Source: Desulfopila inferna (lineage in GTDB: Bacteria; Desulfobacterota; Desulfobulbia; Desulfobulbales; Desulfocapsaceae). From it: DNA of 64,000 nt. How positions within the stretch are numbered: the first letter of the stretch is position 1; every line of letters starts with the position of its first letter. The notes under the pieces are model-generated. The model saw only the letters and a program-made list of their open reading frames with translations. It had not been told where the DNA came from and did not search any database. Made by a program: the position numbers and the translations under genes. Location of the stretch: contig NZ_JAFFQE010000010.1 of the NCBI RefSeq assembly GCF_016919005.1, positions 1-64,000 of the forward strand, given 5' to 3'. Positions 28,620 through 38,688 of the stretch are shown here, in pieces.

Positions 28620-28814
28620 CTATTCATTTTTTTCATTATTTTCCTCACCTGCTGTGCATTTCCAGGAATCATGCTGCTTCGAATTGCGTTCCCCATCAAA
28701 AACATTGCGGCCATTCCCTTCCCGATTTCGCCTTTCTTCACCTTTTTCATCCACCATTTCTTCAAGATGTTTAAAGGTTTTTTTTAGTATCTGCTCTGCA
28801 GTCAGGTTTTTCAT
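28620..28814 (-). CDS. Possible small charged protein
   Basis: A 64-codon frame starting MKNLTAEQILKKTFKHLEEM has a helical, charged N-terminus that reads like protein, then a low-complexity polar tail. The ribosome site is weak. A competing frame (28529-28765) overlaps it and looks less natural. It may be a degraded gene; no family is recognised. Confidence 0.3.
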   Translation of the reverse strand: MKNLTAEQILKKTFKHLEEMVDEKGEERRNREGNGRNVFDGERNSKQHDSWKCTAGEENNEKNE

Positions 28815-28849
28815 TTTTTCTATCCATTAATAAGTAGGACTACTACGTT

Positions 28850-29065
28850 TCTTACCAAGTCCCTCGAGAACCACTGCTCCATGGCCCCACCTGTTCCTCC
28901 GCCCTGCAATGAAACGGCAAAAGAAATGAGGCGTCGACAACGAGGAATACTCAGCGATATCAACAGACCCCGATGGTTATCCCCGATAGCAGAATGGCCC
29001 TCACGCCAAAAAGCGTTGCCAGGATTCCACGGATCAGAAATGACCACCAATTTTTCCATACAGAC
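28850..29065 (-). pseudogene. Remnant of an HdeD/DUF308-family membrane protein
   Basis: Reading the minus strand, the segment around 28972-29057 translates as NWWSFLIRGILATLFG followed by VRAILLSGITIG, the characteristic first helix pair of HdeD-type proteins. A stop follows. 'FLVVDASFLL' in the same frame and 'AVVLEGLG' in another frame match later family segments. No intact frame covers them and no start is present, so this looks like a decayed gene. HdeD-family proteins are linked to acid stress, which suits the neighbourhood. Confidence 0.45.
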
Positions 29066-29543
29066 TATCAATTGCCTCATATCATTGAATACCGCAGTTC
29101 GGGCTGCGAAATCCTTCAAGTTCATATTAATTGGTGGATGCAATTCCTTTGCCTGTTTGTATTCTAAAATAATGCCTAGAGGAAATGTGCATACAGAAGG
29201 CAGCTGAAAATGATACAGGAAACGGGTGAAATACGATTTTTCGGATTACTGGCGCTTAAGCCAAAGAGTAGCCTTTTCTCCTGGTAATAGCGTTCATTAT
29301 CCCATATATCGGGTTTCCCGTCCGACTGCAGAGGACCCAGTCCTATGCCATAAGATTTCGCACAGGTCGATTAAACAGCAGAAAATAATTTCTGATGAGC
29401 CCGCCAAAGCCTGGGCTACATCTTAGGCAGGCCTCCGACGATACAGATATGTCAGAGGCCTGCCAAAAACCAGCATTGCGGGAACCCGGTGTTTTCGAGG
29501 CCATCATGACAACCCGGATCTTGAACCCTGCACCGTAGCCCAG

Positions 29544-29559
29544 TGGCATACATTTTGCT
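29544..29559 (+). promoter_or_regulatory. Sigma-54 promoter candidate
   Basis: 'TGGCATACATTTTGCT' has the -24 GG and -12 GC exactly 12 bases apart, matching TGGCAC-N5-TTGCW closely. It lies about 60 bases before the ATG of the small protein at 29618, which leads the hsp20/pfkB group. Confidence 0.6.
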
Positions 29560-29617
29560 TGCTTTTGATAGAACACGAGAGTCAAAAAAGGTTGAAAAAA
29601 TCAAAAGAGGCAGACGA

Positions 29618-29869
29618 ATGGTACGCCAAAGCACAGTAGATATGAAACGTTTATGGGAGCTTGCCCAGGAAGGCAAAGATGCTCAGGAGATAATGAAAGA
29701 GTTGAATATTTCTGATATGGCCACACTCAAGAATGCTTTGCAGAACCTGGTCGACCAGAAGGGGAAGTCGGTCAATGTACCAGGTTTGATCGGCAAGGGT
29801 TCTGTAAATCAAAGCTATACAGATAGCGGGGTACGGGTTCCTCCGGGCATGTCCAGGGATAAATCGTAA
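29618..29869 (+). CDS. Small helical protein, function unknown
   Basis: The 83-residue product begins MVRQSTVDMKRLWELAQEG and contains 'AQEIMKELNISDMATLKNAL', which could be a helix-turn-helix or small helical bundle. The C-terminus is polar and probably flexible. I chose the ATG at 29618 because 'AGAGG' precedes it at 7-8 bases and a sigma-54-like promoter lies 60 bases upstream; the frame is open from 29543. It leads the plus-strand group with Hsp20 and PfkB. I do not recognise the family. Confidence 0.7.
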   Translation: MVRQSTVDMKRLWELAQEGKDAQEIMKELNISDMATLKNALQNLVDQKGKSVNVPGLIGKGSVNQSYTDSGVRVPPGMSRDKS

Positions 29870-29956
29870 ACCTAAGAACCTATCGGTAGACCTGCCGTTA
29901 TTATTGAGCAGCAGCGAAACTTTTAATCACAACAGATGTGAACATAGAGGATAATA

Positions 29957-30397
29957 ATGACAACTAAACGAGAAGTCATCAGACGGCCGGCGAGTCTGCC
30001 CCAGCGAATGTACGAAATACATACCCTCTTCCATCAATTTCTAAACGAGTTGCAATCCAGATCCCCGGCGATAGAGCTTCCAGGTTATTGGATTCCGAAT
30101 ATTGATATTTACGAAACAAATGCTGCTGTGGTGCTTGAAATAGAGGTTCCGGGAATAACGCCTAAAGATTTTGATTTTACAATAGATGGCGACCTGATAC
30201 GGATAAAGGGAGAAAAACGGCAGGAAATTCAGGAGGAAGGAAGCAGCTTCAGACGACTTGAAAGACGCTATGGCATGTTCGAAAGAATTTTGAGACTGCC
30301 GGCAGAGGTATCTGAACATAAAGTCGGGGCAATCTATCAGGACGGCATCCTGAAAATCACGCTGCCCAAAAAAGCAAGCGAGGAGCAGCTTTTCTGA
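29957..30397 (+). CDS. Small heat shock protein, Hsp20/alpha-crystallin family
   Basis: This 146-residue chaperone holds unfolded proteins without ATP. The alpha-crystallin domain spans about residues 45-140: 'PNIDIYETNAAVVLEIEVPG' opens it and 'GAIYQDGILKITLPKK' carries the conserved G-x-L motif. The N-terminal arm (about 40 residues) is rich in aromatic and hydrophobic positions typical of oligomerising arms. The ATG has 'AGAGGA' upstream. It lies between the small helical protein and the PfkB kinase. Confidence 0.94.
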   Translation: MTTKREVIRRPASLPQRMYEIHTLFHQFLNELQSRSPAIELPGYWIPNIDIYETNAAVVLEIEVPGITPKDFDFTIDGDLIRIKGEKRQEIQEEGSSFRRLERRYGMFERILRLPAEVSEHKVGAIYQDGILKITLPKKASEEQLF

Positions 30398-30586
30398 AAC
30401 AAAAGTCAAGATGGATAATAGACTGAAGAAAAACGATATGAGCACATCCACCTGAACCTTGGCTTTTCCTGAAAGGCAGGATGAGTCCGCCGGCATTGGA
30501 CATCATGCGCCACTTCACTAATGGTGTGAGAATGCAGGGAGCAGGAATTGGTTCACTTTTTCGAATTCTTTGATGGAGAGGAAAAC

Positions 30587-31543
30587 ATGAGTGATGATCA
30601 TCGAATCGTGACCCTTACCATCAATCCCAGTCTCGATATTAGTGCCGACGTGGATACCCTGGAGCCTACCACAAAGATGCGCTGCCGCAATGTCATGATT
30701 GATCCCGGGGGCGGCGGAATCAACGTCAGCAGGGCCATCACCCTGCTCGGCGGTACTACTACTGCCGTATTTCCAGCGGGAGGCAGCACAGGCAGAAGCA
30801 TTAACTCCATGCTGAGCGATGAAGGAGTCAGGAGCGAAGCTGTTTCGATGGAAGGCACCAACAGGCAAAACTTCGCCATCCGGGAGAAGGAAAGCGGACG
30901 ACAATATCGGTTCGCTCTGCCGGGTCCGCAAATCCGTGAAGAGGAGTGGCGTCAGTCATTGCACAAGACAGGCAAACTGGGCGAGGCGGCAGATTTTGTA
31001 GTTGCCTCGGGAAGCCTGCCTCCGGGAGCACCTGATGATTTTTACGGAAGAGTCGTAAAGCTGTTCAATGGCAGCCCAACCAAGGTCATTGTGGATACAT
31101 CGGGAGATGCTCTCAAGCACGCTCTGCAGCAGGAAATTTATCTCATTAAACCGAACCGGCAGGAACTCGAATATATCTGCGGCTGCTCTCTGGTCCAGGA
31201 GAAGGATCAGGAGAAAATGTGCCGCGACATGGTTGACCGTGGCAAGTGTGAAGTTCTGGTACTTACTCTGGGTAAGGATGGCGCATTGCTTACTTCTGCA
31301 GAAGAGCAGGTCCGCATCCCTGCGCTGAAGGTCAGGGAGGTCAGTTCTATTGGTGCCGGCGACAGCTTCGTCGGCGCCATGGTCCTGGCACTGCAGAGAG
31401 GAGAGGAATTGGCTGATGCCCTGCTCTACGGCATGGCGGCCGGAACGGCAGCTTTGACCACCGAGGCGACACAACTGTGCCGTAAAGAAGATACCGATAG
31501 ACTATTCGAAGAATATCGGGAGATCCACCGCGCTCAGCGATGA
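30587..31543 (+). CDS. PfkB-family sugar kinase (6-phosphofructokinase II-like)
   Basis: The protein (about 318 residues) has the ribokinase fold. 'TLTINPSLDISADVDTL' opens it, 'GGGGINVSRAITLLGG' binds sugar phosphate, and 'GAGDSFVGAMV' holds the catalytic aspartate and anion hole. Length and opening resemble E. coli PfkB more than 1-phosphofructokinase or ribokinase, but the substrate could differ. The ATG at 30587 has 'AGAGG' five bases upstream; the open frame from 30548 is an unlikely extension. Gene order with Hsp20 and Usp resembles hypoxia or dormancy regulons elsewhere (inference). Confidence 0.88.
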   Translation: MSDDHRIVTLTINPSLDISADVDTLEPTTKMRCRNVMIDPGGGGINVSRAITLLGGTTTAVFPAGGSTGRSINSMLSDEGVRSEAVSMEGTNRQNFAIREKESGRQYRFALPGPQIREEEWRQSLHKTGKLGEAADFVVASGSLPPGAPDDFYGRVVKLFNGSPTKVIVDTSGDALKHALQQEIYLIKPNRQELEYICGCSLVQEKDQEKMCRDMVDRGKCEVLVLTLGKDGALLTSAEEQVRIPALKVREVSSIGAGDSFVGAMVLALQRGEELADALLYGMAAGTAALTTEATQLCRKEDTDRLFEEYREIHRAQR

Positions 31544-31607
31544 TACATTCTGCGGCAATAAGGAAATATTAATGAGATTTTTCATCGTTTCCACGTTGAC
31601 ATCTTTC

Positions 31608-31632
31608 AATTAATAGAGAGATTAATTTTTTT
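31608..31632 (+). terminator. Intrinsic terminator after the pfkB-like gene
   Basis: 'AATTAAT' pairs with 'ATTAATT' around a 6-base loop and is followed by five T. The AT-only stem is weak. It overlaps the stop codon of the convergent cfa gene. Confidence 0.45.
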
Positions 31633-32818
31633 CCATACAGGCAACAGAAGCAGGATGGTACTCCAGGCTGATCCCCCCGCATTTACTGCAACGGTTGTTA
31701 TGATAACCACCTATGATTCCATTCGGAGATAATACCACCTGCCAGACCTGCATGTTTCTGGCACGAAAGCCTCCCGCGGTGGCGAGAAGATAATAGCACC
31801 ACATCCGATAGAAACGTTGACTATACCTGTCGCGCAGATTTTTCCAGTTTTTCCTGAAATTTCCATACCAGGCCAGCAAAGTCCTGTCATAATCGGCACC
31901 GATATTATGCCAGTCCTCCATGACGAATTTTTGCTCCAGAGCTGCTCCGAGCTGAGAAATAGAGGGCAGCATGCCGTTGGGGAAGATATATTTGTCAAAC
32001 CAGCTGTCGCAGTTGCGTTTTGATTCATTCGAGGCAATGGTGTGCAGGAGAAAGAGACCGTCCTCCTTGAGACAGCGGCGGACAACTCTCATGAAAGAGT
32101 TGTAATTTTTATATCCCACATGTTCAAACATGCCGACAGAGACTATGGCGTCGAATGTTCCTTTGGTATTCCGGTAATCTTCAAGTTTGAATTCCACAGG
32201 CAGGCCGGCATATCGTTGCCTGGCAAACTCGAACTGTTCCTTGGAAATGGTCAGACCAACAGCAGAAACACCATATTTTTCAGCGGCATAACCGGCAAGA
32301 CCGCCCCAGCCGCAGCCGATATCGAGCAGCCTCATTCCAGGTTCGAGCTGAAGCTTGGTGCATATCATCTCCAGTTTATTCTGCTGAGCCGCCTCAAGAT
32401 CCGCTGCCTTTTTCCAGTAGCCGCAGCTGTAATTCATCCGGAAATCGAGCATTTGAGCAAACAGATCATTGCCGGCATCATAATGCTTTTCCCCTACTTC
32501 ATAAGCCTTGCGCCTGTTCTGTCGGTTAAAGAGGGTAGCCTTGACGGCATTGGCAATAACAATGGGTGAAGTCCGCACCTTTTCATTGATTTTATGGTAG
32601 AGAAGCTTGAAGAAAAACTGATCAAGAGCTCGGCATTCCCACCAGCCATCCATGTAAGCTTCTCCCAATCCCAGAGATCCCTCTTTGGAAATGCGATCAA
32701 AAAAGCCTCTGTTTTTGATCTGAATGTCCCATGGCCGGCTCCCATCCGTTCTGATATCGGCTTCCGCCAGAAGATTAGAAAGATACTGTTCAGTAGAATT
32801 CTGAATAAATCCGATCAT
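31622..32818 (-). CDS. cfa: Cyclopropane-fatty-acyl-phospholipid synthase
   Basis: Cfa methylenates unsaturated acyl chains in membrane phospholipids with S-adenosylmethionine, a classic stationary-phase and acid-stress response. The 398-residue protein has the SAM site 'LLDIGCGWGGLAGYAAEKYG', the 'VGLTISKEQ' segment, 'VSVGMFEHVG' and the C-terminal 'YDRTLLAWYGNF' region. A strong 'GGAGG' precedes the ATG at 32818. It stands alone, convergent with the pfkB-like gene. Confidence 0.93.
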   Translation of the reverse strand: MIGFIQNSTEQYLSNLLAEADIRTDGSRPWDIQIKNRGFFDRISKEGSLGLGEAYMDGWWECRALDQFFFKLLYHKINEKVRTSPIVIANAVKATLFNRQNRRKAYEVGEKHYDAGNDLFAQMLDFRMNYSCGYWKKAADLEAAQQNKLEMICTKLQLEPGMRLLDIGCGWGGLAGYAAEKYGVSAVGLTISKEQFEFARQRYAGLPVEFKLEDYRNTKGTFDAIVSVGMFEHVGYKNYNSFMRVVRRCLKEDGLFLLHTIASNESKRNCDSWFDKYIFPNGMLPSISQLGAALEQKFVMEDWHNIGADYDRTLLAWYGNFRKNWKNLRDRYSQRFYRMWCYYLLATAGGFRARNMQVWQVVLSPNGIIGGYHNNRCSKCGGISLEYHPASVACMEKN

Positions 32819-33307
32819 GACAATCCTCCATTCTTTATTCCACGATATGCAACGACCTTCCTATTTACATGATACTGCAACACCTTGAATTGAAAGATTT
32901 CCTATATAAAAAACTATAGCCTCTTTTTGCTTTTAACGCGAATGACGGAGCAAAAATATCCAACAGTAGAGGTGCTATTTTTCAGATCTCAATATGTATG
33001 CCAACGCTGGCTTGAGAGTCGAGCCTCGCTATACAAGCAAACGATCCGGCTTTTTCCTGGGATTCCATAAGTATAGGCGCGGGGATCCTCTTTACGGCCA
33101 AGGCTGTGGGATATGTGTTTTACGATAATATTCAGCCAGTCCCGCCTTGATCAGCCCGATCCGGGGAAGAGAATTCTGTTGGAATTACTGATATCGACGG
33201 TTTTTCGGCTGACCGCATCTTCCTAAATTTTCCTTAAAAAATAACATACTACCATTCAGCATATCATTTTTTCAATCTCTTCTCAACCCATTCACCTGAC
33301 AATATAT
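32819..33307. other. Intergenic region upstream of cfa
   Basis: No gene or convincing terminator was found in these roughly 490 bases. The cfa promoter should lie at the left end on the minus strand. I see no sigma-54 signature with correct spacing. Confidence 0.4.
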
Positions 33308-36031
33308 TTACCTCGGATATTCCTCGCTCCCGGCGGAGTAAAATCGAATCCCCGGAAGAAATGCTCCACTAATAACAGGGAGCACACTCATTGCCAGAAT
33401 GAGAGTCCACCCTTTCCAGCCTGGATTTACGACCTGGAGAAGGGAAGCGAGTGGCTGCCAATAGACGGCAATAAGTAGAAGGCTGAGACAGATCCCCCAG
33501 GCAGCCCACATCCATCTGTTCTTTAACACATCGTTTTTCCATGGGGAAGTACCCCGATCACGCAGATTAATGACAAACCAGAGCTTGGTGAAGGCCAGAG
33601 TCAGAAACGAGATAGTGACAGCGTGTTTTTCCTCGAAACCAAATTGCATCAGGGCAATGGTCAACGCTCCAAGAACTATCGCTCCGATGAACAGGCTCCA
33701 GCCACCGATCATGCGCCAATGGTGCCACGTCAAAACGGCCTCATCGGCAGCTCGAGGCGGACGCTTCATAACCTCGACGGCACCTGCGCCAACCCCCAGA
33801 GCCAACGCGGGGAAAACATCGGTCAAGACATTGAGATAAAGAATCTGCAGGGGTTTCAGCGGCAGGGGAGCCTGTACCAGAGAAGCCAGGGCAACAGTCA
33901 AGACCTCGGCAATATTGGTACAAAGCATAAAGATAACGGATTTGCGAATGTTGGCGAAGATGATCCTGCCTTCGCGGATGGCCGCGACAATGGTGGAAAA
34001 ATTATCGTCACGCAGCACCATGTCAGCTACCTGTTTGGCGGCATCGGTTCCCCGCTGTCCCATGGCAACACCAATATCCGCCTGCTTCAAGGCCGGGGTG
34101 TCGTTGACGCCGTCTCCGGTCATGGCGCAGATGTGACCGGCGGACTGGTAGTGTTTCACCAGATTAAATTTCTGTTCCGGCGTCACCCGGGCAAAGATGC
34201 CGGAATCCAGGATCTTGCGATGCTCCGCCTTGGAAAGCTCATCAGGGCTGCTCAGATCACTGCCGTGGAAGGGCTTTTCTTCATCGCTTAATCCTACTTT
34301 TTTACCGATGGAAGCACCGGTGTCAGGCCTGTCTCCGGTCACCATCACTACCTTTATTCCGGCATTCTGACAATCTCGAATCGCCTCTCTAACCTCGGAT
34401 CGCGGCGGATCTTCCATACCGGCGATGCCCACCAGCCGAAGATTCCGGTAAGGCTCCTCGGCACTATCCCCGGCCTCCTTGTCGGCGAAGGCGAGAAGAC
34501 GCAAGCCCTTGCCGGCAAGCTCGTCGACACGTTCATGCCATTGCTGCTTTTGCTCCTTACTCAGTTGAGCCGCCCCCTCCTCCTGCCACACCTTGTTGCA
34601 TACCTCGAGGATCTTGCCCGGTGCACCCTTTACCGCTACATAACATGCACCGCCTTCTTTGTCCTTTTCAAGGCGGTGAAAAGTCGCCATCATCATAACT
34701 TCCGAATCAAAGGGAACTTCCCGCTCCTCAGGCATCTCCTCGAGCAAGCCGCTCCTGGTCAAACCCGCTTTGGCGGCTGCCTCCAGCAGGGCGACTTCGG
34801 TGGGGTCGCCGCTGAATCCTTCGCTCTCCTTAGCCAGCTTGGCGTTTGAACAAAGTAACCCTATGCGAAGCAGACGCTCGACCAGACTTTTTTCCGCCGC
34901 CGCCTCGAGATGACCGCCCCCAGGGGCTCCCTCCTCTTCTTTCTGCTGGCCGAAGGTATATGAGGCATCGGCAGTAATCACATCGACTACAGTCATCCTG
35001 TTTTCGGTGAGCGTGCCGGTTTTATCGGTAAAAATCACACTGGTTGCGCCTAGTGTTTCCACGGCGGTAAGGCGATTTATCAGAGCATTGCGCTGCGCCA
35101 TCAGCCACATGCCGCGGGCCAGGGCAATAGTGGCCACGATCGGCAACCCTTCAGGAATAGCGGCTACTCCGAGAGCGATGGCGGTCTCGATCATAATGAT
35201 GGTCTCACGCCCCGATGCCAGTCCCGCCGCACCGACAAGCACTGCGACAGCAATGGTTATCCAGGCAAGTTTTCGACCCAGGTGATCGAGACGCTCCTGA
35301 AGAGGGGCTGCGGTTTCCTCTGCTGCCGAGACAAGTCTGGAAATACGGCCGAGTTCCGTTGCCGGTCCCGTAGCGGCAACTACTCCTTCAGCAGTCCCTT
35401 CAACGACACTCGTTCCCTTATAGAGCATGCTGGTCCGGGCATGCAGGGGAGCGTCCTGCTCGACAGGGTCGATGGATTTATCGACCGGCATGGACTCTCC
35501 GGTAAGAGCCGCTTCATTGACCCTGATATCTTCAGATGTAATTATTCGCACATCCGCAGGAACAAGTTCCTCATCGTGGAGTAGAACAATATCTCCGGGG
35601 ACAAGTTCCTCGGCGGCCACCTCGCTTTTCCTGCCGTCCCGTCTGACCCGCGCCACTTTCCTGCCGAGTTCACGAAGAGATTCCATCGATCGTATGGCTT
35701 TCCATTCCGTGAAGAAGCCTATGGCGGTATTGACGGCTATAACGGTAACCAGGGCAATTCCTTCCGGTAGGCGGGCAGTGGCAAAGGCCAGGACAGCTGC
35801 AATTGCCAAAATAATGATAACGATGCTTTTGAACTGGTCGAGCAGAATGGCCCAACCACTGCGCTGCTTTTCCTCCTCTAGCTGATTGAGGCCGTATTTT
35901 TCCTGCCTTGCGACGACCTCATCACGGGAAAGTCCATCACGGCCGACATTCAGCGCAGTGAGGGTATCTTCGACACTTTTCGCATGATATGCTGCACTTC
36001 CCTGGCGTTCTTGCTCATCACTTTCTTTCAA
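33308..36031 (-). CDS. P2-type cation-transporting ATPase (calcium-like)
   Basis: The 907-residue pump has the N-terminal cation-ATPase domain, the actuator motif 'TGES', the phosphorylation motif 'DKTGTLTENRM', the hinge 'GDGVNDTPALKQADIG' and about ten membrane helices. The ion-site helices read 'VAAIPEGLPIVAT' (M4) and 'NVLTDVFPALALG' (M6), close to SERCA-type calcium pumps, so calcium or manganese export is likely. The start is a TTG at 36031 with 'AGGAG' about six bases before; no better ATG is available. It follows ppsA by 31 bases on the same strand, so the two are probably co-transcribed. CtpF of the mycobacterial dormancy regulon is a functional parallel only. Confidence 0.92.
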   Translation of the reverse strand: MKESDEQERQGSAAYHAKSVEDTLTALNVGRDGLSRDEVVARQEKYGLNQLEEEKQRSGWAILLDQFKSIVIIILAIAAVLAFATARLPEGIALVTVIAVNTAIGFFTEWKAIRSMESLRELGRKVARVRRDGRKSEVAAEELVPGDIVLLHDEELVPADVRIITSEDIRVNEAALTGESMPVDKSIDPVEQDAPLHARTSMLYKGTSVVEGTAEGVVAATGPATELGRISRLVSAAEETAAPLQERLDHLGRKLAWITIAVAVLVGAAGLASGRETIIMIETAIALGVAAIPEGLPIVATIALARGMWLMAQRNALINRLTAVETLGATSVIFTDKTGTLTENRMTVVDVITADASYTFGQQKEEEGAPGGGHLEAAAEKSLVERLLRIGLLCSNAKLAKESEGFSGDPTEVALLEAAAKAGLTRSGLLEEMPEEREVPFDSEVMMMATFHRLEKDKEGGACYVAVKGAPGKILEVCNKVWQEEGAAQLSKEQKQQWHERVDELAGKGLRLLAFADKEAGDSAEEPYRNLRLVGIAGMEDPPRSEVREAIRDCQNAGIKVVMVTGDRPDTGASIGKKVGLSDEEKPFHGSDLSSPDELSKAEHRKILDSGIFARVTPEQKFNLVKHYQSAGHICAMTGDGVNDTPALKQADIGVAMGQRGTDAAKQVADMVLRDDNFSTIVAAIREGRIIFANIRKSVIFMLCTNIAEVLTVALASLVQAPLPLKPLQILYLNVLTDVFPALALGVGAGAVEVMKRPPRAADEAVLTWHHWRMIGGWSLFIGAIVLGALTIALMQFGFEEKHAVTISFLTLAFTKLWFVINLRDRGTSPWKNDVLKNRWMWAAWGICLSLLLIAVYWQPLASLLQVVNPGWKGWTLILAMSVLPVISGAFLPGIRFYSAGSEEYPR

Positions 36032-36062
36032 ACAATTCTCCTTTCAACGAGTACCTATATCT

Positions 36063-38480
36063 CTAGCTCTTCCCGGGTGCAGCCTCTTTTCCTTCCGCTT
36101 CGGCCAGATACCGCATAACCCGGATCACCGAATCAGGATTCAGGGAGATCGAATCAATGCCGGCATTGACCAGGAATTCTGCAAAATCAGGGTAATCACT
36201 CGGTGCCTGACCGCAAATACCGACCTTCTTCCCATTCTTGTGTGCCACTTCAATGAGATTCCCGATCACTATTTTTACTGCTTCATTGCGTTCATCAAAA
36301 AGTTCCGAGAGTTCGGCAAGATCACGATCCACACCAAGCATAAGTTGAGTCAGGTCATTGGAACCTATTGAAAATCCGTCAAACCTCCGGCCAAATTGTT
36401 CCGCCAGTACTACATTGGAGGGGATCTCACACATGACATAGATCTCCAATCCGTCCCTCCCCCGTTCAAGCCCGTTTGATTCCATAACCTCAAGCACCTT
36501 GTCCGCCTCTTCCGGAGTCCGGCAGAAGGGAATCATCACGACAATATTCTCAAAGCCGAGTCTCCTGCGGGCACGATCGATAGCTGCACATTCCAGACCG
36601 AATCCGGCCCGATAGCGGTCGCTATAATAGCGGGATGCTCCACGAAACCCCAGCATGGGGTTCTCCTCATGCGGTTCAAAAAAAGAGCCTCCTATGAGAT
36701 TGGCATATTCATTGGTTTTAAAATCACTCATTCGTACAATTACCGGATCGGGATATTGCGAGGCGGCTATTCGGGCGATGCCCCGGGATAGATGATCGAC
36801 AAAATACTCTTCCTTGTCCGGATACCCTTTAGTCAGCGTATCTATGGACTTACGTACCTTTTTATCTTCAACTTTCTCCGGATGAATAAGGGCCATCGGA
36901 TGAATCTTGATGATGTTATTGATAATAAATTCCATCCTGGCCAGACCGATTCCATGAACAGGGAGCCGCCACCAGCGCATAGCCGCTTCAGGGCTGGCGA
37001 TATTTATCATTATCTGTGTTGATGTTGTGGGAAGGGCCCCCAGATCAATTTCTTCCTCCTCGTATTCCAATTCTCCCTCATATACTTTTCCCGTATCCCC
37101 TTCCGCACAGGAAACGGTAACTATCTTAGCTCCATCGAGTGCCGCCATGGCCTTTTCCGCACCAACCACGGCCGGTATGCCCAACTCCCGGCTGACGATG
37201 GCAGCATGGCTGGTCCGCCCGCCATGTTCGGTAACGATGGCCGCCGCCCGTTTCATTATAGGCCCCCAGTCCGGATCGGTCATTTCAGTCACCAGAATCC
37301 CGCCATCCTCAAATTGATCGCTTTCATCAATATCGTGCAGTACTTTTGCTTTTCCCGAAGCTATGGCATCGCCAATAGCCAGTCCCTTTACCAGAACTTC
37401 ACCTCTGTCCCGAAGGTGATAGCGCGTGAACGAACCGCTCTGCTTCTGCGACTGTACCGTTTCGGGACGGGCCTGAACGATATACAGCTCTCCACTGTCA
37501 CCGTCCTTGGCCCATTCCATATCCATAGGCTTATCGTAATGGTCTTCGATAACGCAGGCCCATCGGGCTAATTGCACAATCTCTTCATCGGTGAGGACAA
37601 ACTGCTCTCTTTTTCTTCGCGGGGTATTCTTGTTTTTCACCGTTGCAGAACCTCCTCTGGCATACACCATGGTCTTCTCCTTCTCGCCGAGCCGTTTCTC
37701 GATGATCGGGGAAGTATCCCGGTTCTGCAGCAAAGGCTTGAAAACCCTGTAACCATCGGGATTGACTGTTCCCTGTACAACATTCTCGCCCAATCCCCAC
37801 ACCGCATCGATCAGGACAACATCCGGAAAGCCCGATTCCGTATCGATCGAAAACATTACTCCTGATCCCGCCTTATCGGAGCGCACCATTTTCTGAACGC
37901 CCACCGACAGGGCAATTTTATCGTGACCGAACTGTCTCTCTTCCCGGTAGGAGATGGCCCTGTCGGTAAAGAGCGAGGCAAAACATTTGCGGCAGGCATC
38001 GAGAAGATCCTTGTCGCCCGAGATATTGAGAAAGGTTTCCTGCTGCCCGGCAAAGCTGGCTTCGGGAAGATCTTCGGCAGTGGCGCTGCTGCGCACCGCT
38101 ACATCGACATCGCCGTGGCTGTCTCTGGCCGGCGAATCATAGCGCTGACTGAGTTCCCCATAGGCTTCCTTAATGGCCGAGGCGATATCATCGGGAAACT
38201 CACCGTCGAGAAAGAGCTTTCGCACGGCTTTGCCTGTCTGTTCTATCGACTGCTCATCGTTACGCAACTTCGCTAAAAGTTTTTTAAGCGTATCATCGAT
38301 ATTATTGCTCTTGAGATAGCGGGTGTAGGCCTCGACGGTAGTGGCAAAGCCATCGGGAACGCGCACATCTTTCTCAGCCAGGGACTTGATCATCTCACCA
38401 AGTGAAGCATTTTTTCCGCCGACAATGGCGGTATCTTCCTTATTTGTATCCTCAAACCACTGTATGTATTTATTTTTCAT
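36063..38480 (-). CDS. ppsA: Phosphoenolpyruvate synthase
   Basis: PpsA converts pyruvate and ATP to phosphoenolpyruvate, AMP and phosphate, the entry to gluconeogenesis from lactate. The 805 residues have the N-terminal ATP-grasp domain ('VGGKNASLGEMI'), the swivelling phosphohistidine domain ('GGRTSHAAIVSRELGIP', catalytic His) and the C-terminal PEP-binding barrel ('LGFRGASRYYS', 'GFSIGSNDLTQL', 'GICGQAPSDYP'). The ATG has 'TGGAGG' upstream. It heads a two-gene operon with the P-type ATPase. Confidence 0.95.
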   Translation of the reverse strand: MKNKYIQWFEDTNKEDTAIVGGKNASLGEMIKSLAEKDVRVPDGFATTVEAYTRYLKSNNIDDTLKKLLAKLRNDEQSIEQTGKAVRKLFLDGEFPDDIASAIKEAYGELSQRYDSPARDSHGDVDVAVRSSATAEDLPEASFAGQQETFLNISGDKDLLDACRKCFASLFTDRAISYREERQFGHDKIALSVGVQKMVRSDKAGSGVMFSIDTESGFPDVVLIDAVWGLGENVVQGTVNPDGYRVFKPLLQNRDTSPIIEKRLGEKEKTMVYARGGSATVKNKNTPRRKREQFVLTDEEIVQLARWACVIEDHYDKPMDMEWAKDGDSGELYIVQARPETVQSQKQSGSFTRYHLRDRGEVLVKGLAIGDAIASGKAKVLHDIDESDQFEDGGILVTEMTDPDWGPIMKRAAAIVTEHGGRTSHAAIVSRELGIPAVVGAEKAMAALDGAKIVTVSCAEGDTGKVYEGELEYEEEEIDLGALPTTSTQIMINIASPEAAMRWWRLPVHGIGLARMEFIINNIIKIHPMALIHPEKVEDKKVRKSIDTLTKGYPDKEEYFVDHLSRGIARIAASQYPDPVIVRMSDFKTNEYANLIGGSFFEPHEENPMLGFRGASRYYSDRYRAGFGLECAAIDRARRRLGFENIVVMIPFCRTPEEADKVLEVMESNGLERGRDGLEIYVMCEIPSNVVLAEQFGRRFDGFSIGSNDLTQLMLGVDRDLAELSELFDERNEAVKIVIGNLIEVAHKNGKKVGICGQAPSDYPDFAEFLVNAGIDSISLNPDSVIRVMRYLAEAEGKEAAPGKS

Positions 38481-38563
38481 GATACCTCCAGTGTGGGGTT
38501 ATGGAAATTTTTCGCATCTTCCTGCACATTCTTTTACAAATACCATGCCGGGTTTTCTCCTTT

Positions 38564-38580
38564 CTAACCCAGTTGAGCCG
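38564..38580. repeat. Dispersed repeat, family A copy
   Basis: 'CTAACCCAGTTGAGCCG' differs by one base from the copy at 11534-11550. It lies in the divergent promoter region between ppsA and the selenocysteine thioredoxin gene. Confidence 0.6.
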
Positions 38581-38688
38581 GACAAGAACTTTGAGAAAAC
38601 AAGAAGTCAGCGCGAAGATTCAAACCTCTTGTTTTTTTAGCTTGTTTTAACAGAAAGATTGTAGTTGACGGAATTGGAACAGGTCTTC

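Noticed and set aside
28529-28765. 78-codon minus-strand frame next to Usp
   Set aside because: It abuts the usp ribosome site, overlaps a more protein-like frame and has no family features; kept out as a likely shadow.
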